Assembly (NCBI GenBank): GCA_025267735.1
Contig: CM046301.1
Coordinates: forward strand, 63,383,872 to 63,447,871
From: Mactra quadrangularis
Taxonomy: Eukaryota > Mollusca > Bivalvia > Venerida > Mactridae
Direction of reading: 5' to 3'
DNA: 64,000 bases
Part shown: in pieces, positions 12,101 to 23,892 of the stretch
Numbering within the stretch: position 1 is the stretch's first letter
Layout of the letters: each line of letters begins with the position of its first letter
The notes under the pieces: generated by a model
What the model was told of the DNA's origin: nothing
The model's input: the letters and a program-made list of their open reading frames with translations, nothing else
The model's database searches: none
Made by a program: the position numbers and the translations under genes

Positions 12101-12385
12101 ACAACAATGTACCAGTTATATGAGCTTTTTCCTGGACAATTACTTTTTAAAGTCTAAATGCACAAACAATGTTCTGCTTTTATCATTTTCCAGGTATGTG
12201 AAATGTATGTAGCAGGATATAGTTTTGCTGTTCTAAACAATGCATTTATTGTACATAGTGGATTTAAAGAGAGATCTCAGTTTCATTCCAAGAAAGAAGA
12301 AGAAAATGCAAAGAACAAAGAATTGTTTCGTGCTTTCAAGTTGAATCTCAAAGACAAGTATCCAGATATCACTCGTGAATGTTGA
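9192..12385 (+). CDS. GT49-family glycosyltransferase (LARGE / B4GAT1-like), two coding exons
   Basis: Coding exons 9192-10286 and 12194-12385 (365 + 63 codons, 428 residues, phase-0 junction). The donor is CAA|GTAGGT and the acceptor TTTTCCAG|GTA. Short N-terminal tail, then one hydrophobic segment at about residues 13-30, so a type II Golgi/ER membrane protein. The catalytic domain shows a DxD metal-binding motif in VIDIDMMPS (about residues 231-233) and, across the splice, the family signature WEPFYI ... YDGRF..YG.NRISQ|VCEMYVAGY....LNNAFIVH. GT49 enzymes add glucuronic acid or xylose/glucuronate units to glycans such as matriglycan on dystroglycan; the substrate here cannot be read. ATG at 9192 is the first in frame. 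A splice acceptor (TTCTTTAAG) lies about 14 bp upstream, so a 5' non-coding exon is likely. Without splicing, exon 1 would end at a stop at 10307. A polyadenylation signal AATAAA lies near 12873. No disabling change seen. Confidence 0.9.
10325..10470 (+). repeat. Dispersed repeat in the GT49 intron
   Basis: TTCGAAGAAATGTAGAGCTC and CCTACTCGCCCTAGCG, followed by a GTTTTTG stretch, resemble the sequence at 18510-18565 (TTCGAAGAAATGCAGAGC, CTCCTACTCGCTCTAAC). Two fragments of one dispersed repeat; no coding content. Confidence 0.5.
10960..11012 (+). repeat. tRNA-like SINE head fragment
   Basis: GTAGCGCAGTTGGTAGCATGC is an A-box-type sequence, followed by AAATCTAGCGCTGGTCC in B-box position. Short and degenerate, abutting the R146 repeat copy B. 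Confidence 0.45.
11056..11920 (+). repeat. Interspersed repeat family R146, copy B, with an internal 146-bp x 5 amplification
   Basis: Same ends as copies A and C, but the core (CCGTCCGTTAC ... CTACTTCCTGTTTGTCGC) is present five times in tandem. The TTAC/TTACAAAAC anchor falls at 11140, 11286, 11432, 11578 and 11724, an exact 146-bp period in every step. The units carry few substitutions, which suggests recent amplification or homogenisation. The open frames in this array are by-products of the repeat. It lies inside the intron of the GT49 gene. Confidence 0.9.
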
Positions 12386-12389
12386 TAGT

Positions 12390-15110
12390 AAGCTTTGTAT
12401 ATATGTATATTAAAATCAATTCAATTTAGGATATAGTCTGTCACTTCGAAACATGGCAGACTGACAGACAAATCCGGTAAAAAGCTAAAAGGTCTGTCTA
12501 GATCTACAGGTATACTGGAATAAGTCCAGTGAAAATTTTGATATCTGCTTAGTTTTCAATTCATTGAAATATGTAAAAATGTATTCTGCAAGATTTAGTT
12601 ACTGTTTGGTCACGTAAAATTTTGATCTTCACAGAACCTCTATAATTGTCCAGTAATAAACTGATGAGTTTCGCTGTGACTGCCAACCAATAACCAACAT
12701 ATTTATTAATATTTTAATTTAGTTTCTTCTTTAGGCATTACAAATCATCAATGAATTTCCAATACGGTAATAATGATGTTGTTTTCATTGAAAATTTATG
12801 AAGTTATAAATAGTTAAGAGTAATATTGATAAATAACTTGATTACTGGCCATCATAAACAGACTAGTAAACTAATAAAGTTTTACCGTGACAATTGAAAT
12901 ATGTGTAAAGAACAATCAGATTTAATTAGAACTTTGTGCTTTTCAGCTATAATAAGGTCTACTGATTTAATGTTTTGTAATATTGTTCTTTCAATTTAGT
13001 TGTCATTTATATCATATGTAAGGGACCACTTAGGTAATACCTGTTCATTTTTTTACTTGTTCTTTTTTTAATTAATTAGAAGGTGAACTAAATTTTTTCT
13101 TTAATTTTCATTATTATGATATTTAGAAATAAGGTATTTACTCATGAGCCATTTTCATGTGTTTTCTTTGTCAAGTTTCCATAGGCTTCTGACAAGGTCC
13201 CGAGTCAAAATCACTTTTTATAATAAATGAATAGACATGCCTTATCATTGATTCAATTGTCTCAAGTACCAAGTTTTTGATTGATGGTCTAGGAGCTTCC
13301 ATACTTTTTTTGACCTTTTCAAGCCTTAGAACAGTAGCAGTTCATCTTCTGTAAAGACTTTAAAGATGTTTAAATTTCACATGGTCAGACATATAGCTCT
13401 ACTCAATACTGAGATCAAAAGTAGCAACTTTATCTGTGGCTTCAGTTTCTGTCGACATTTTTGTTTCTGTTGACTGAGGTTCTCTCTTTGACATTTTTTT
13501 CTTGCCATTTCTTGGACACCACACTTTTCATGTGAAAACATATGTGTACAATGAAAATTGCAATAGGAATTTGATACAACATTCTTTAAGGCTGAGTTAT
13601 TCATCTTCTAGTTAATGTATTCATCACTACAAAACAAAACAAAAACTTATGGTAAGAAAATACATCATGACATTTTCTAATCAAGTGCTCCACAAACTGA
13701 GCTAATCAGGCAATATTACTGTTCTTTGTAAGGTTTAGTGATATATTGCGACAACCACTTATCAATTTGACTAACATAGACATTGGGGAATTTGCTTCAC
13801 CATTTTTACAGGTTCCAAAGCTAGTCTCAAATGTAAGGCACCAAATGTAATAAGAGAAAAAGTTAAGGACCTGATGCAGGGTTCAACCCCCTATCTTCTT
13901 GCTTGTTAGCTAGGTGCTCTACCAACGAGTTCATCAAGCAGATGGTATTTTTAATTTATATACAACCCTACTGTTTGATTATTATACTATGATTGTAAAT
14001 TAGGATTGTTGCCTTCCTACAGCTTCCTACTTCCTATCAGATATATATTCAAATGTATTTAATATAAATGTTATGATCTTAAATGGAATTATGAAACATT
14101 CCACTATTTGTCAACATTTAGATTAACACCGCAAAGCAAAAACACATTCATACCTTCTTCACTGGTGTCAGTTACAATCGTCATCAGCTTCTAGATATTT
14201 GCATCTAATCATGATTTAATTTGTGTTTTCTGAAGAGAAAAATAGATATAAATTATAATTTTATCCACTATAGCTTTACTGACATACGATGTTTATTTCA
14301 TGACAATTTCATTTATAATATATACAGTGATTCATTTTGAAGCTGGAAAACATGAGTCCATTGGACTCACACATTTTGAAACAATGAGTCCCTACCAAAA
14401 AACGCTGGGTCCGGAAATTTTGTTTACTAAAACATGTCCTTCAAGCAATGCACGATTTTGAAACAAACGACATTCATTGAATATTATTGTATTATGCAAA
14501 CGAAAGCATTTGTCAGTGACTTGGTGTTTTTAATTAACAAATAAGTGTAAGGAAATCACTTGAATGGTTAAAACATAATTTCCTAATAAATTGCAGAGTC
14601 TGAGTCTTTATCTGTTATGGTGAAGTATTTCAATAATAGACCAGTTTGTGGACAGATTTTTCAACAACAAAATTTGGGTTATAGTTCATGTAATTTTACC
14701 ATCATTTTAAATGAGACTTATATCTTTTTTATAAATAATAAGTTTTTAGTAGATTGGAAGATAGAATTGAAACTTAGAGTAGTTTTTTTAAAACTTTTTA
14801 TTATATAGACAATACAATAAAATCAATGTAATTCTAATGCAAACTCTATTTCAAGTTGTCTGTTTCTCTGGTAAGAGTTTTGTTAACAACATTCAATAAA
14901 TGAATTTGAAATTTAAAAAAAAATCCAATCAGTTTTGCTACACAATAACTTTATCAATTATGTACTGACAGTACTAGCCCAGTAGATGTGGTCAAAATAA
15001 ATTTTATTGTCATAGTGAGCACCATTTGTTACTCACAAAACTATATCATTATCATTTATCTAAGTTGTCATTCAGCGACAAGTATGGATAACCAAATGAA
15101 CCTAAAACAA
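12390..15110. other. Intergenic, no gene seen apart from a SINE
   Basis: AT-rich DNA without a supported gene. A minus-strand open frame at 13377-13604 contains several Cys/His residues but no recognisable zinc-finger spacing and no splice context. Positions 14340-14420 contain a short near-palindrome (ATGAGTCCATTGGACTCA) of the sort seen at hairpin repeats. Confidence 0.45.
13855..13945 (-). repeat. tRNA-derived SINE fragment
   Basis: On the minus strand the sequence reads GTTGGTAGAGCACCTAGC (A box) and later GGGGGTTGAACCCTGC (B box). tRNA-like promoter spacing without a proper acceptor stem, so SINE-derived. Confidence 0.65.
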
Positions 15111-15113
15111 ATT

Positions 15114-16268
15114 TAAATAATAATAAGACTTTATTTTATTTATAGAGGCAACACAGTTAGGCAAAGCCCAATCTTCCCTGTGAGCCTCTTAACAACAGTA
15201 TTTACATAATATATACACAAGCAAGGTAAAACATTTGAAGAGTGATAAAAACATATTTAAAACAATACAATATATATAATAAAACAAGTGATAATGGTTT
15301 ATGATGACTTTGTATTCCACCACACATTATATCTCTGTTTGAATGAGTTTAAAGTTTTGGCTGTTTGTACCTCTTTTGGTAGGGCATTCCATAATTTTGG
15401 GCCTGAGTAATTTAAAGATGTTTTTGTAAATTCTAGTCTTGGTTTAGGTACATAAAGGAGTTGATGATTTTCAGAAGATCTTAAGTTGTGGGTACGGTCA
15501 GTATTATTTTTTGTGAACTTTTCACTTAGGTATTGAGGGCAAATATTGTTTATAGATTTGTACATCATAATGGATTTTTTGAAGTTGACCCTTTCTGGGA
15601 ATTTCATCCAGTTTAACATTGAAAAAAGATCTTGTGATGGTGTGTCAAAGTCTTTGTCAAGAATAATTCTTGCTGCCCTTTTTTGAAATTTAATAAGGAT
15701 TTCACTTTGATTGCTGTTACAATTTCCCCAGACAGAGCAACAATATTCTAGATGAGGAAGAATGTAAGCATTGTAGAACAATTTTCTTATAGGAATACTG
15801 ATAAACTGCTTTATTCTTTGTAAAAGATAGAGTTTACTGTTGCATTTTTTGATTATCGTGTTTATTTGACTTTTCCAAGTAAGATTTTGATCTACTTGTA
15901 CTCCAAGAAGTCGTTCACAATTTGAAAACTCTATTTTATCTTGTCCAAGATTTAAGGATAATTTTTTATTTGAACTTTTTGTATTGGATGCTGAGATGAT
16001 CATTGATTTTGACTTTTTAGAATTCAATACCATAGAGTTATCCTGACACCATTGGACTATTATATCAATATTATTTTGCAACTGATTTTGTACTTCATTG
16101 TAAGAATGACCAATTGCTGTTATGGTAGTATCATCAGCAAACATATCGGTAAAAATATTTTTTAAATCATTTGGCATGTCATTTATGTACATGATGAACA
16201 GTAATGGTCCAAGGACTGATCCTTGTGGCACTCCTGATGTAATATGTCCTGGTTCTGATAAATGACTT
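15114..16268 (-). mobile_element. 5'-truncated non-LTR retrotransposon (CR1/L2-like)
   Basis: One long frame (15299 to about 16266) encodes the C-terminal half of a reverse transcriptase. The start is SGVPQGSVLGPLLF (RT motif B), followed by the catalytic MFADDTT box, the CSVWGNC region and the terminal signature SGPKLWNALPKEVQ. The endonuclease and N-terminal RT motifs are missing; upstream of about 16266 the frame meets a stop, the usual outcome of incomplete target-primed reverse transcription. After the stop a ~170-bp 3' UTR ends in an ATTATTATT microsatellite at about 15118, typical of CR1/L2 tails. The retained frame has no stop or frameshift over 310 codons, so the insertion is relatively young. 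Confidence 0.92.
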
Positions 16269-16585
16269 TAAAGCTTAAAGAAATAACATCAATTTTAACA
16301 CAGTGTATCCACAAATAATGTATAAACAGACACATTCTATACATGTATTCTTCCATATTATGCATGTGTATGTGTTTTTTTGGCATTTTGTCACACCTTA
16401 TACTTTCTTTTACCACAAACTTTCTTTGACCTGATAGTGTCATTTCTTTGACCTGCAAGTTTGAGTCCAATACTTAATCTAAAACACTTGGAAGGAAATG
16501 TAAGAAGAACTTACCCGTGGCAATATCTCATCTTAAAACCATTCATTGTAAGGTACATCCACAACGCACTGAGATTCTGCCCTGG

Positions 16586-17400
16586 TTAACAATAAACTTG
16601 GTCATTGTTGCTTTTGTACAATACATGACCAGTTGAACCTGATAAAAGTAACCATTTCGTCCTTTTTAGACAACAGACAACTCTTATCTTTTGATCTGAC
16701 ATCAAACTTTCCAAAACCTGCAAGTTCTCGTAAGAGCTGTGTTGGACATTTTCTTTCAACCAATGTGTTTGCATTGATTTTTCCATCTTGACTCGCTGCA
16801 ATGTAAGGATCATTCTCACCGATTGTCAGACCACACTTATGAATTGTACTGCCTGATGTCTCTGAATACCATTCTCTAGCTATGGGTTCATACTTCTGGC
16901 CATGAGAAGTTGCTGTACAACCTCTAAATCGAGTGTAGATCTGGTTGGTCACTAATTTGTTAGGATCCCCTTTGAGACCACTGACATTCCCAAAATCTAC
17001 CTAGGGTAAAATTCTTCACATGTTCATGTTTAAAGTGGTCATTTTAAGTTGTATTGTTTTAGGATGATGCAAGGGAACGAGATCAATCAAAAGTGATGTC
17101 CTCCAATATGTTATGTGGCTGACAACATTGGCCCCTTTCCTCAAACTGTTACTTTATCTGTTAACGTTTCTCCACCAAGACAAGGTGACCATGCTGAAGT
17201 AACAGCGTATTTCACAGCAGATATATGGCTGCACGATCTCAGCATTCCTGCAGGACAAGAACAGTATGCTGTTTTCCACAGAATGTTTTTACGGCTATAC
17301 AAGTGCGGCAATCTTTTCTTCTTCCCCTGGACTGGCTTGGGTAAACTGCTGCCTTTAGAAATGCTATCTCTGTACAAATATTATATATATCCCCATCCAA
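16586..17400 (-). pseudogene. SWIM zinc finger + YqaJ-type nuclease gene remnant, copy 1
   Basis: Two pieces on the minus strand. The upstream piece (17141-17377) contains YCSCPAGMLRSCSHISAVKY, a SWIM finger (CxC-Xn-CxH). The downstream exon starts after the acceptor TTTTACCCTAG at 17000 and reads to about 16602 with a YqaJ/lambda-exonuclease-type core: a glutamate in HGQKYEPIAR, ASQDG, and VERKCP, the E...D...ExK layout of this nuclease family. The two are separated by a possible intron (donor AAA|GTAACA). After about 16680 the family similarity fades and a frameshift is likely. A second, better spaced copy of the same architecture is at 62711-64000. YqaJ-like nucleases with SWIM fingers are, as far as I recall, accessory proteins of some animal DNA transposons (ISL2EU group); the role is inferred. 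Confidence 0.75.
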
Positions 17401-17479
17401 TCATTCTCCACGTAATTGTTACCCTATAGGGAAAGTGAACGATTTCAGTCCTTTCACGTAATAAGCCAGCCACTGTTTT

Positions 17480-18190
17480 GGGTCGTTTTTGCCACTTTAC
17501 GCCATCTGGAACCTTTTCGTTTTACCTTTTACAATAAACATTGGAGGAATGTCATCTCCAGCAGCGTTGACGGTTCTTCAAACATGCTGTCTTACAAATA
17601 GATTCACGGCTGTTGCCATTTCTGCTTGGAATGTTTCTTTGCATAAACTTTCGTGGGTTTATGGGCACAAGTTTGAAAGTTCATCATTTGCAATGTTTTT
17701 ATTTATTATTGTTAACAATGAGGAGGCAAGTGATGTTTCGTTCATACTCCAAACATGTGATGACTTATTTTTTAGATAAATTTTACCCAGAACTATCTTC
17801 AGATCATTGAAGAAATTACTTGTGTTAGTTTGGTTCAACATTCCGCCACGTACAGTAGATATGGGTGTTTGACGCCTTAAAATCTACTTATCTTATCTTT
17901 CCCATATACTCCGTTTTTCAATTTTTGAGTTTTGAGGGACAATTTCCGAGCTAATTGGGCTGCTTTGGCCTAATGTTGCCTCTTGTCAATTTCAAATCTC
18001 ATAGGCACTGCTACAATATTTTTGTCGGTCAGCTTTCTTTCTACTTGAGGTGGGAAGACAGTTGTTTCCAGTTTGTTGGATACGGATCTTCCCTACTAGA
18101 TACACAATCATGCAGAGTGGATCTTGGCACGCTGAAGTGTGCTGCAGCATTACATTTGCTGAATGATTGAAATTGACTGCAGTAATCTTC
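17480..18190 (-). pseudogene. Degenerate pogo/Tigger-type transposase
   Basis: On the minus strand three family blocks appear in order but in shifting frames. First a psq-type helix-turn-helix (AAAHFSVPRSTLHDCV) near 18130; then a CENP-B-type DNA-binding segment (PPQVERKLTDK ... QLARKLSLKT ... YGKD) at about 18060-17880; then the start of the DDE domain (MLNQTNTSNFFNDLKIVLGK ... SHVWSMNETSLAS) at about 17841-17720, where the usual WNMDET aspartate is replaced by Asn; then GDDIPPMFIVKGKT near 17555. Several stops and frameshifts; the rest of the catalytic domain is missing. Inactive. Confidence 0.8.
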
Positions 18191-18224
18191 TTCTCCATAT
18201 CTAAAAATTTAAATTGAGATAATT

Positions 18225-18660
18225 ATATAATAGTGTCAGTTTGGTATAGTGCTTTTGGTTCAAACACAACTCTCACGCAGAGAAACATATATTTTGGGAA
18301 ATTTTGGATAATAGGGTAATTACCTACTCTTGTTACCAAATTTTTTCATAAAGAGTAAAAATGGGCACCCGGAATTTTAATTGGTGGACAATTTTATTGA
18401 TATCAGGTCATTTTGAAAAAAAGCATTAATTAAATTAACTCTTCACAAAGCTTACCTTAAACGAATGCGAGATATTTGTTAATATTTTCATCTAGTAGAT
18501 TCAATTTTTTAGCTCAACTTTTCGAAGAAATGCAGAGCGCTCCTACTCGCTCTAACATTAAAAAGGTTTTTACTGCGACTGTATTATTTCTTTAGATTGA
18601 AACTTCGACCACCAGAGCGCTTAGAACTAATTTTAATGCATATTTCCAACACATACCAGC
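18225..18660. other. Non-coding, one dispersed-repeat fragment
   Basis: No gene. Positions 18510-18565 match the dispersed repeat at 10325-10470 (TTCGAAGAAATGCAGAGC). Confidence 0.45.
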
Positions 18661-19175
18661 TCATACACCAACAATTCCATCTACATGTTCAATCAGAGAT
18701 ATGGACAGTTCATTTGACAAAATTGACAAAATTCTGAAAGTTTTTAACCGTCTAATTACTTGTTCAATCAAAATGCGATGATTTGCTATTTTCTTTGTTT
18801 TTTCTACACATGCACTGAACATCTGTGACTGTCCCCTTTTGCCTTGAGGCACATACAAAGATATATTCCTCTCTGCACAGTCATCACTTATATTAAAACC
18901 CTTGTCTGCCATTATTATTGAATTCATTGGAATCAAATCCAGGTAACCACAATACAAAGTCAAGGCTTTATCTGAAGTCCTTCCTAAATAAACTGGACTT
19001 AGATAAACAAACTAGTTGGCGCACATGCTATAAGAAGTTTTAACGTGTAATGGTGTTTGTAATCACTCAACGTGGCACTCTGAAGGTATAAATCCTTTGG
19101 TGTCTCAATAAATATTTCCGTGCAGTCACTTAATTTAATGTAATTCTGCAAAGTTTCTAAATCGCTCTTAAATAT
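18661..19175 (-). pseudogene. DDE_Tnp_4 transposase fragment (PIF/Harbinger-ISL2EU type)
   Basis: On the minus strand the sequence reads SDCTEIFIETPKDLYLQS, ATLSDYKHHYTLK, YLGRTSDKALTLYCGYLD, SIIMADKGFNISDDCAE, VPQGKRGQSQM and ANHRILIEQVIRRLKTFRIL. These are the consecutive blocks of a DDE_Tnp_4 catalytic domain, with the DDE residues recognisable in DCTE, GRTSD and IEQVI. A stop and a frame change occur near 19005. The N-terminal (THAP) part is not adjacent; THAP exons in the same orientation lie at 22589-24107. A piggyBac copy lies between them. Confidence 0.85.
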
Positions 19176-19577
19176 ATAAAGAGTAAAAGGGTCTGTGTGA
19201 TGCTGTGTTACTTGACTTTTTTATTTGATCATATATTTTTATTTCAATAATTCAATATTCTTATAAACAATTACATCAATAATAAGTAAGAGCGTTCAGT
19301 TGTAGCCTGATGCTTTTTAATACATTTTATTACATTACTGAAATTTACAATACTAGAATTTATCAAGGTAATAAAATATGAGATTTCAAATTCGTTTTTA
19401 AAAAAATCATCTGACTACGTGACAAACCACACCACGGCAAGGCGCTCTTAATCATGGCTCACCCCCCTCCCCTCTATACATAGTTTATAAAGCTAAATTA
19501 AAGTCCATTATTTACTATTAGAGTTGTCATCATGATAAACACAGAATCAAAGTTCACAAATCATGGTCCATAAGTCC

Positions 19578-21514
19578 AAGTTTATAATGATATGAAGCAG
19601 TTCCCTTTCTCGTGGAAGCGAGCATGGCACCAATCATGACACAAGTGTACATTTCATGTTGGACAACCATAGGTTGTTTCACAACGCTTCTTGAGAACTC
19701 GCGCATGGTACTTGCAGATCTCCCTGGCATCCATTCTTGTGTTGATGTGGTTTCCAATATCCCCTAATGGCAAACTCTCAAACAAAGATACTGTTTTCCT
19801 CTTCTTAAAACCATCCACCAACTCTATCCGGAAGTCAAGGTGACTAAATCTTCGCCTGGATGTTGACCTTTGTGATGCTTCCTTGTAGATAAGGAAAGCA
19901 TTCACTACAGCACTGTTCATCAGGAACCAGAAGGAGTACCTCCAAGACTTGTTTCCGAAACCCCCAACACCATACTTCATTCTCAGCTGGTCATGCAGAT
20001 CCACACCTCCCATGTAAGAATTGTAGGCATGGACCGAATGAGGTTGTCGAAGATGAAGAATAGTGGCTACACTTCTTCTATGGGCATCTCGGATGTCTCG
20101 CGGATCACTGAGTGTAGGTAGATGGTACACTAACTTCTTATCCCGCCAAACACAAGCTGTCAGGTTGTTGAAGTAGACATGTCTGGAGAATTGGATGTTT
20201 TCAGTCATCTTCATTACTCCGTTGTGACACAGTCTATGTTCAGCGTTACCATTTTCCTTGCCGAGATAAACTTGGAATCTTGACAGGTAGACACTCTTGG
20301 AGTCAGCGATCATCCACACCTTGATACCCTCTTGATTGGCTTCTTAGGTAGGTACTTTCGGTAGGAAAGACGACCATTGAAAGCTATCATCCCTTCATAA
20401 ACAGACACTTCACGCCCCAAGATGTAATGTTGTTCAAATGTAGAAGACAACCTCTCTATCACTGGTTGCACCTTAAACAGACGGCCATAGCTATCAATTC
20501 TACGGGCTGGTTCTGCAGACCTGTCAGATACATGGTAATATTGAAGAATCTTCTTGAAGCGACAACAAGACATGATTCTCATGATGGCGGTGATTCCAAA
20601 CATCTGGTTGGTTGACCAGTACATTTCCAATCATGATAGCGAGTTGATTCCCATGAGACTGTTGATGGCTAAGTTGGCACGCATCTCATCTACTGTGATG
20701 TCAACCCATTTAACATCAGGCTCGAATCTAGGTTGTGTCATCTTCCAGTGAGCGTAATTGTCGGTTTGGAGAACAATGTAGTGAATCAAGTCAACAGGGA
20801 AAAGCAACAAGAAGTACTCAAGTGGTGATACTGTCTCAAGGTCAAACCCATCTGGAAGATTTGACCCTGGCCTCTCAGTAAATGGTTGGATCTGAAAATA
20901 AAGATAAAATAATAAGTCTTTATTTCTAAAGACACAAAAATGTTAAGGTAAGAATTTGTATGGAACTTTGTCCTTCAAACAATAAATCAAACAGCCCTTT
21001 TTTAGAAATGAAGTAAAAATTTAAATAACATTTTTTCAGTTCTATTGTTTTACATTATGCATGGGTAGCAATGTTTTACATGTATTTAACATTTTAATTA
21101 CACTAAATATTAACCAATGGTAACTTCAAAGGGTTATTAAATTCCTAATCATTATAACTGCGCGAAATACGCCGGCATTTTGTGATAATTACAGTAATTA
21201 CACCGTAAATATTAATGAACAGACAGGTGCAATAATTTGTAACGCGTAAAAATTTATAATCAAGAAAAGTTAATGTACATCACCAAGAAATAACGTCACG
21301 CGCTCTAAAATTTGACCCGATGTAAAACAGTCATAAAACGCACTATTGGAGCAGTAAAGTTCAACGACCATATCTCAGGTGGATTAGGAGCAACGTCATT
21401 CTCAACAGAAGGTAAATCATCATCAGAATGCAAATAATTGCCTGAGTCAAAATCAGAAGAATTAAACCCAGAAAAATCAGTCTGATAAGAATCGCTATCA
21501 AAAATAGCATCCAT
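19578..21514 (-). pseudogene. piggyBac (PGBD-type) transposase, near full length, dead
   Basis: Acidic N-terminal exon (21514 to about 21306) with Asp/Ser-rich FDSDSYQTDFSGFNSSDFDS, then an intron and a second exon starting after the acceptor TTATTTTCAG at about 20892. The body reads GFDLETVSPLEYF, MYWSTNQMFGITAIM, FNGRLSYRKYLPKKP, VWMIADSKSVY, MGGVDLHDQLR and NKSWRYSFWFLMN. The C-terminal Cys-rich domain (CKYHARVLKKRC ... LCHDWC ... CF) ends near 19580. Defects: the first catalytic Asp is Tyr (SVYEGM for the usual DE), the second is Asn (VYFNNL for DN), the stretch after it is deleted, a TGA lies near 20625, there is a frameshift near 20320, and a TGA replaces a codon in the C-terminal domain near 19660. 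Cannot catalyse transposition. Confidence 0.9.
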
Positions 21515-21580
21515 AATTCGTAATCGATTTTTGACAATTAAAAATATCAACTTATATCGTTGGTATTCTCACGCGGACTA

Positions 21581-21866
21581 ATTATTATACCCCCGCTTCG
21601 AAGAAGAGGGGGGTATACTGTTTTACCCTTGTCCGTGCGTGCGTGCGTGTGTGCGTCCGTCCGTCGGTTACAAAATTTCCGTCACAGTTTTCTCAGCAAC
21701 TATACCATGCAGCAGCCTGAAACTTTGCATATTGCTTCATCCTATAGTCCCATGTGGTGTAAAGCGATTTCATGCTCCTTACTCATTTACTTCCTGTTTG
21801 TCGCATATTTTTAGATTTTGGCGGGGGTATCACTAGTGAGCATTAGCTCACAGATTTACTTGTTTT
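21581..21866 (+). repeat. Interspersed repeat family R146, copy C
   Basis: Starts ATTATACCCCCGCTTCGAAG and ends GCATTAGCTCACAGATTTAC, with a single core unit like copy A. It lies just upstream of the acidic first exon of the piggyBac copy. Confidence 0.85.
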
Positions 21867-21869
21867 TAC

Positions 21870-22585
21870 CATTTAATTAACAATCAAAAACGAGATAATC
21901 ATTTTTATTGGCCAGTGATCATTTTCTTTTAAATCTGATTGGATTATTTATGAAAATTAATTTGATTGTTAAATGCAATCAGCGAGTGATGCTGTACTAT
22001 AATTATAGACATAGGCGGTGTTTTACTTATAACTTCAAAACCATAAATCAGCAGAGTCCAACTTTGTCCGACTGGACTAGTCTATTTTCATAAAAAAATT
22101 ATCACTACAAAAAATTTAGCCGATTTCAGCTTACCGAACCTCAAGTTAGAGCAACAAAATCTTCTTTACACTGTTTACAAGCATGTTTATGCATGCGGTA
22201 GTTATCTGCATGTGTTTGTTTAATTGAAATGTCGTAGTCTGGGGATATTCAACAGAAAAGCTATTTTTAGCTCAAAGATTAACACAGTCTCGTAGCAGAG
22301 ATGTCGTTCTTCAATCAATAACATGTAATGCAAGCCATGAATGAAAACTTTGCATGGAGATAGTGTTTTAGTTGTTCGTAGCAAACTAGAACTGCACAAC
22401 AAATAAATACATTTTAAGGCCTATATCTATGATACATCATGTTTCATGATATACATCATGTTTCATGATATCATTTCAATGAAATACATATATCAGCGGG
22501 AGACAGTAATTTCTCAATACATTTTAACTGCCTTAATTGCGGGTTAAACAATAGTACTAATTATTGAATATTTGTTCATGTCATT
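21870..22585. other. Non-coding
   Basis: No supported gene. At 22430-22475 the unit ATACATCATGTTTCATGAT is repeated twice in tandem. Confidence 0.4.
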
Positions 22586-22588
22586 TAC

Positions 22589-23740
22589 CTTTTCAATATT
22601 TTCCATGCAGGGCAAGTCATTCTGTAGAATGTCATTAGAGGCACTGGCTTGCAGGGAAGTTTTAGTCTTGCGATACATTATTGTTCTCTGCAAGTAATTT
22701 GAACAGATAGTTGTATAAACAAACATTCAGTGATTCAGTAGTTCTTTGGAACAATACATAAATAAATGTGGTATTTTCAGATAATAATTAGAATAAATGC
22801 ATTTAATTGATTATTTGCCTGAGCATATAATGATGGTTAGTTAAACTATTTGGTATCCTAGGTATCCCCATTTGAAGGGGAAAATGACTTGATATAAAAT
22901 ACATTAATACAGCAAATTATACATCAACTCAAATACGGGCTAAACACGTAGACACGTGTTTCATGTAGAAACACACAATGAAAGCAAAATGCATATTTTT
23001 TGTACATCAGTAATGATAAAGATTATCAAGGTACCTGTAAATGTGGTGGTAAATTGACATGAGTTGGTATAGCTCCCATCCTTAGTCGAACAATTTGACC
23101 AGTACGATCAATCATGCTTTCATCAAAATGACAACTACATAGTCGAGAATGCTGCGAGGGTTTCACATCTCCCCTACCACACTCTCTCACCCACAACCTA
23201 TGCCGCTTTGGTGATTTGTCTTTGTTTGGAAAACTGAAATTACATACAGAAAGAATATCTTAAAAAAGTAAATTATCTAGAATAGGTAATTACTAAATCA
23301 CTCAGCAATTTATCTCTCCTTGCTACTAAACTAAATTCATTTATCCGAAATAGGCTAGTCGAAATTCAGTACACTTACAAGTTAACGAGACGCGGCATGT
23401 AGTCACAACATAATATTTTTATCAGAAAGCCTTCGATATACAACAACTAAATGCCTTGTCATTTTTCATTATACTTACAATGAGTGCAACATGATGTATG
23501 TGTAAACTGCGCAGTTCTAAGCATGAATCTATTGAAATTGAAAATGAATTCGGAAGATTTTTTCGAGAACTTAAGTTCTATTAAAGAATATGATTAAACA
23601 AACTATCTTACCTATGAAATGTTATTCCTCTTGATCTTGTGTTAGAATCCCTTGTGTTTAAACAGTTGATTGCGAAGCACTGGTGACCATATACTTCTCT
23701 CTTCGGCTTCGGATTGCTGTTTCTTTCTATGTGCGACTCC
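22589..23740 (-). pseudogene. THAP-domain gene, three visible exons (partial)
   Basis: Exon A ends at 23612 (donor CATAG|GTAAGA) and encodes YGHQCFAINCLN ... GITFHR, the C-x-C half of a THAP finger. Exon B (23035-23233, acceptor AATTTCAG, donor TTACAG|GTACCT) encodes the rest: FPNKDKSPKRHRLW, LCSCHFDESMID and GAIPTHVNLPPHLQ. Together these give the C2CH zinc module (C, C, C, H) plus the HF and AxP signature. Exon C (22589-22687, acceptor ACTTGCAG, donor AAAAG|GTAAAT) adds 33 neutral residues. Splice phases agree. THAP fingers bind DNA in P-element and some Harbinger/ISL2EU transposases. No catalytic domain follows directly; the nearest one in the same orientation is at 18661-19175. No start codon is obvious in exon A, so either an upstream exon exists or the gene is broken. 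Confidence 0.75.
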
Positions 23741-23892
23741 TTTACTAGCGCAGCAATATGGCGGCCGATAGAACGATGACGTGTAAGCGCTCAGCCAATG
23801 AGATGGACAGTCTATGTATTCTATGTCTATGGTGCTGACTATCCACCGTCTCTTCCGAACAACAGGCCGCGTTGCTTTAAATGTCATCATTC

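Noticed and set aside
13377..13604. Minus-strand frame with several Cys and His
   Set aside because: Spacing fits no zinc-finger class I know and the neighbourhood shows no exons.
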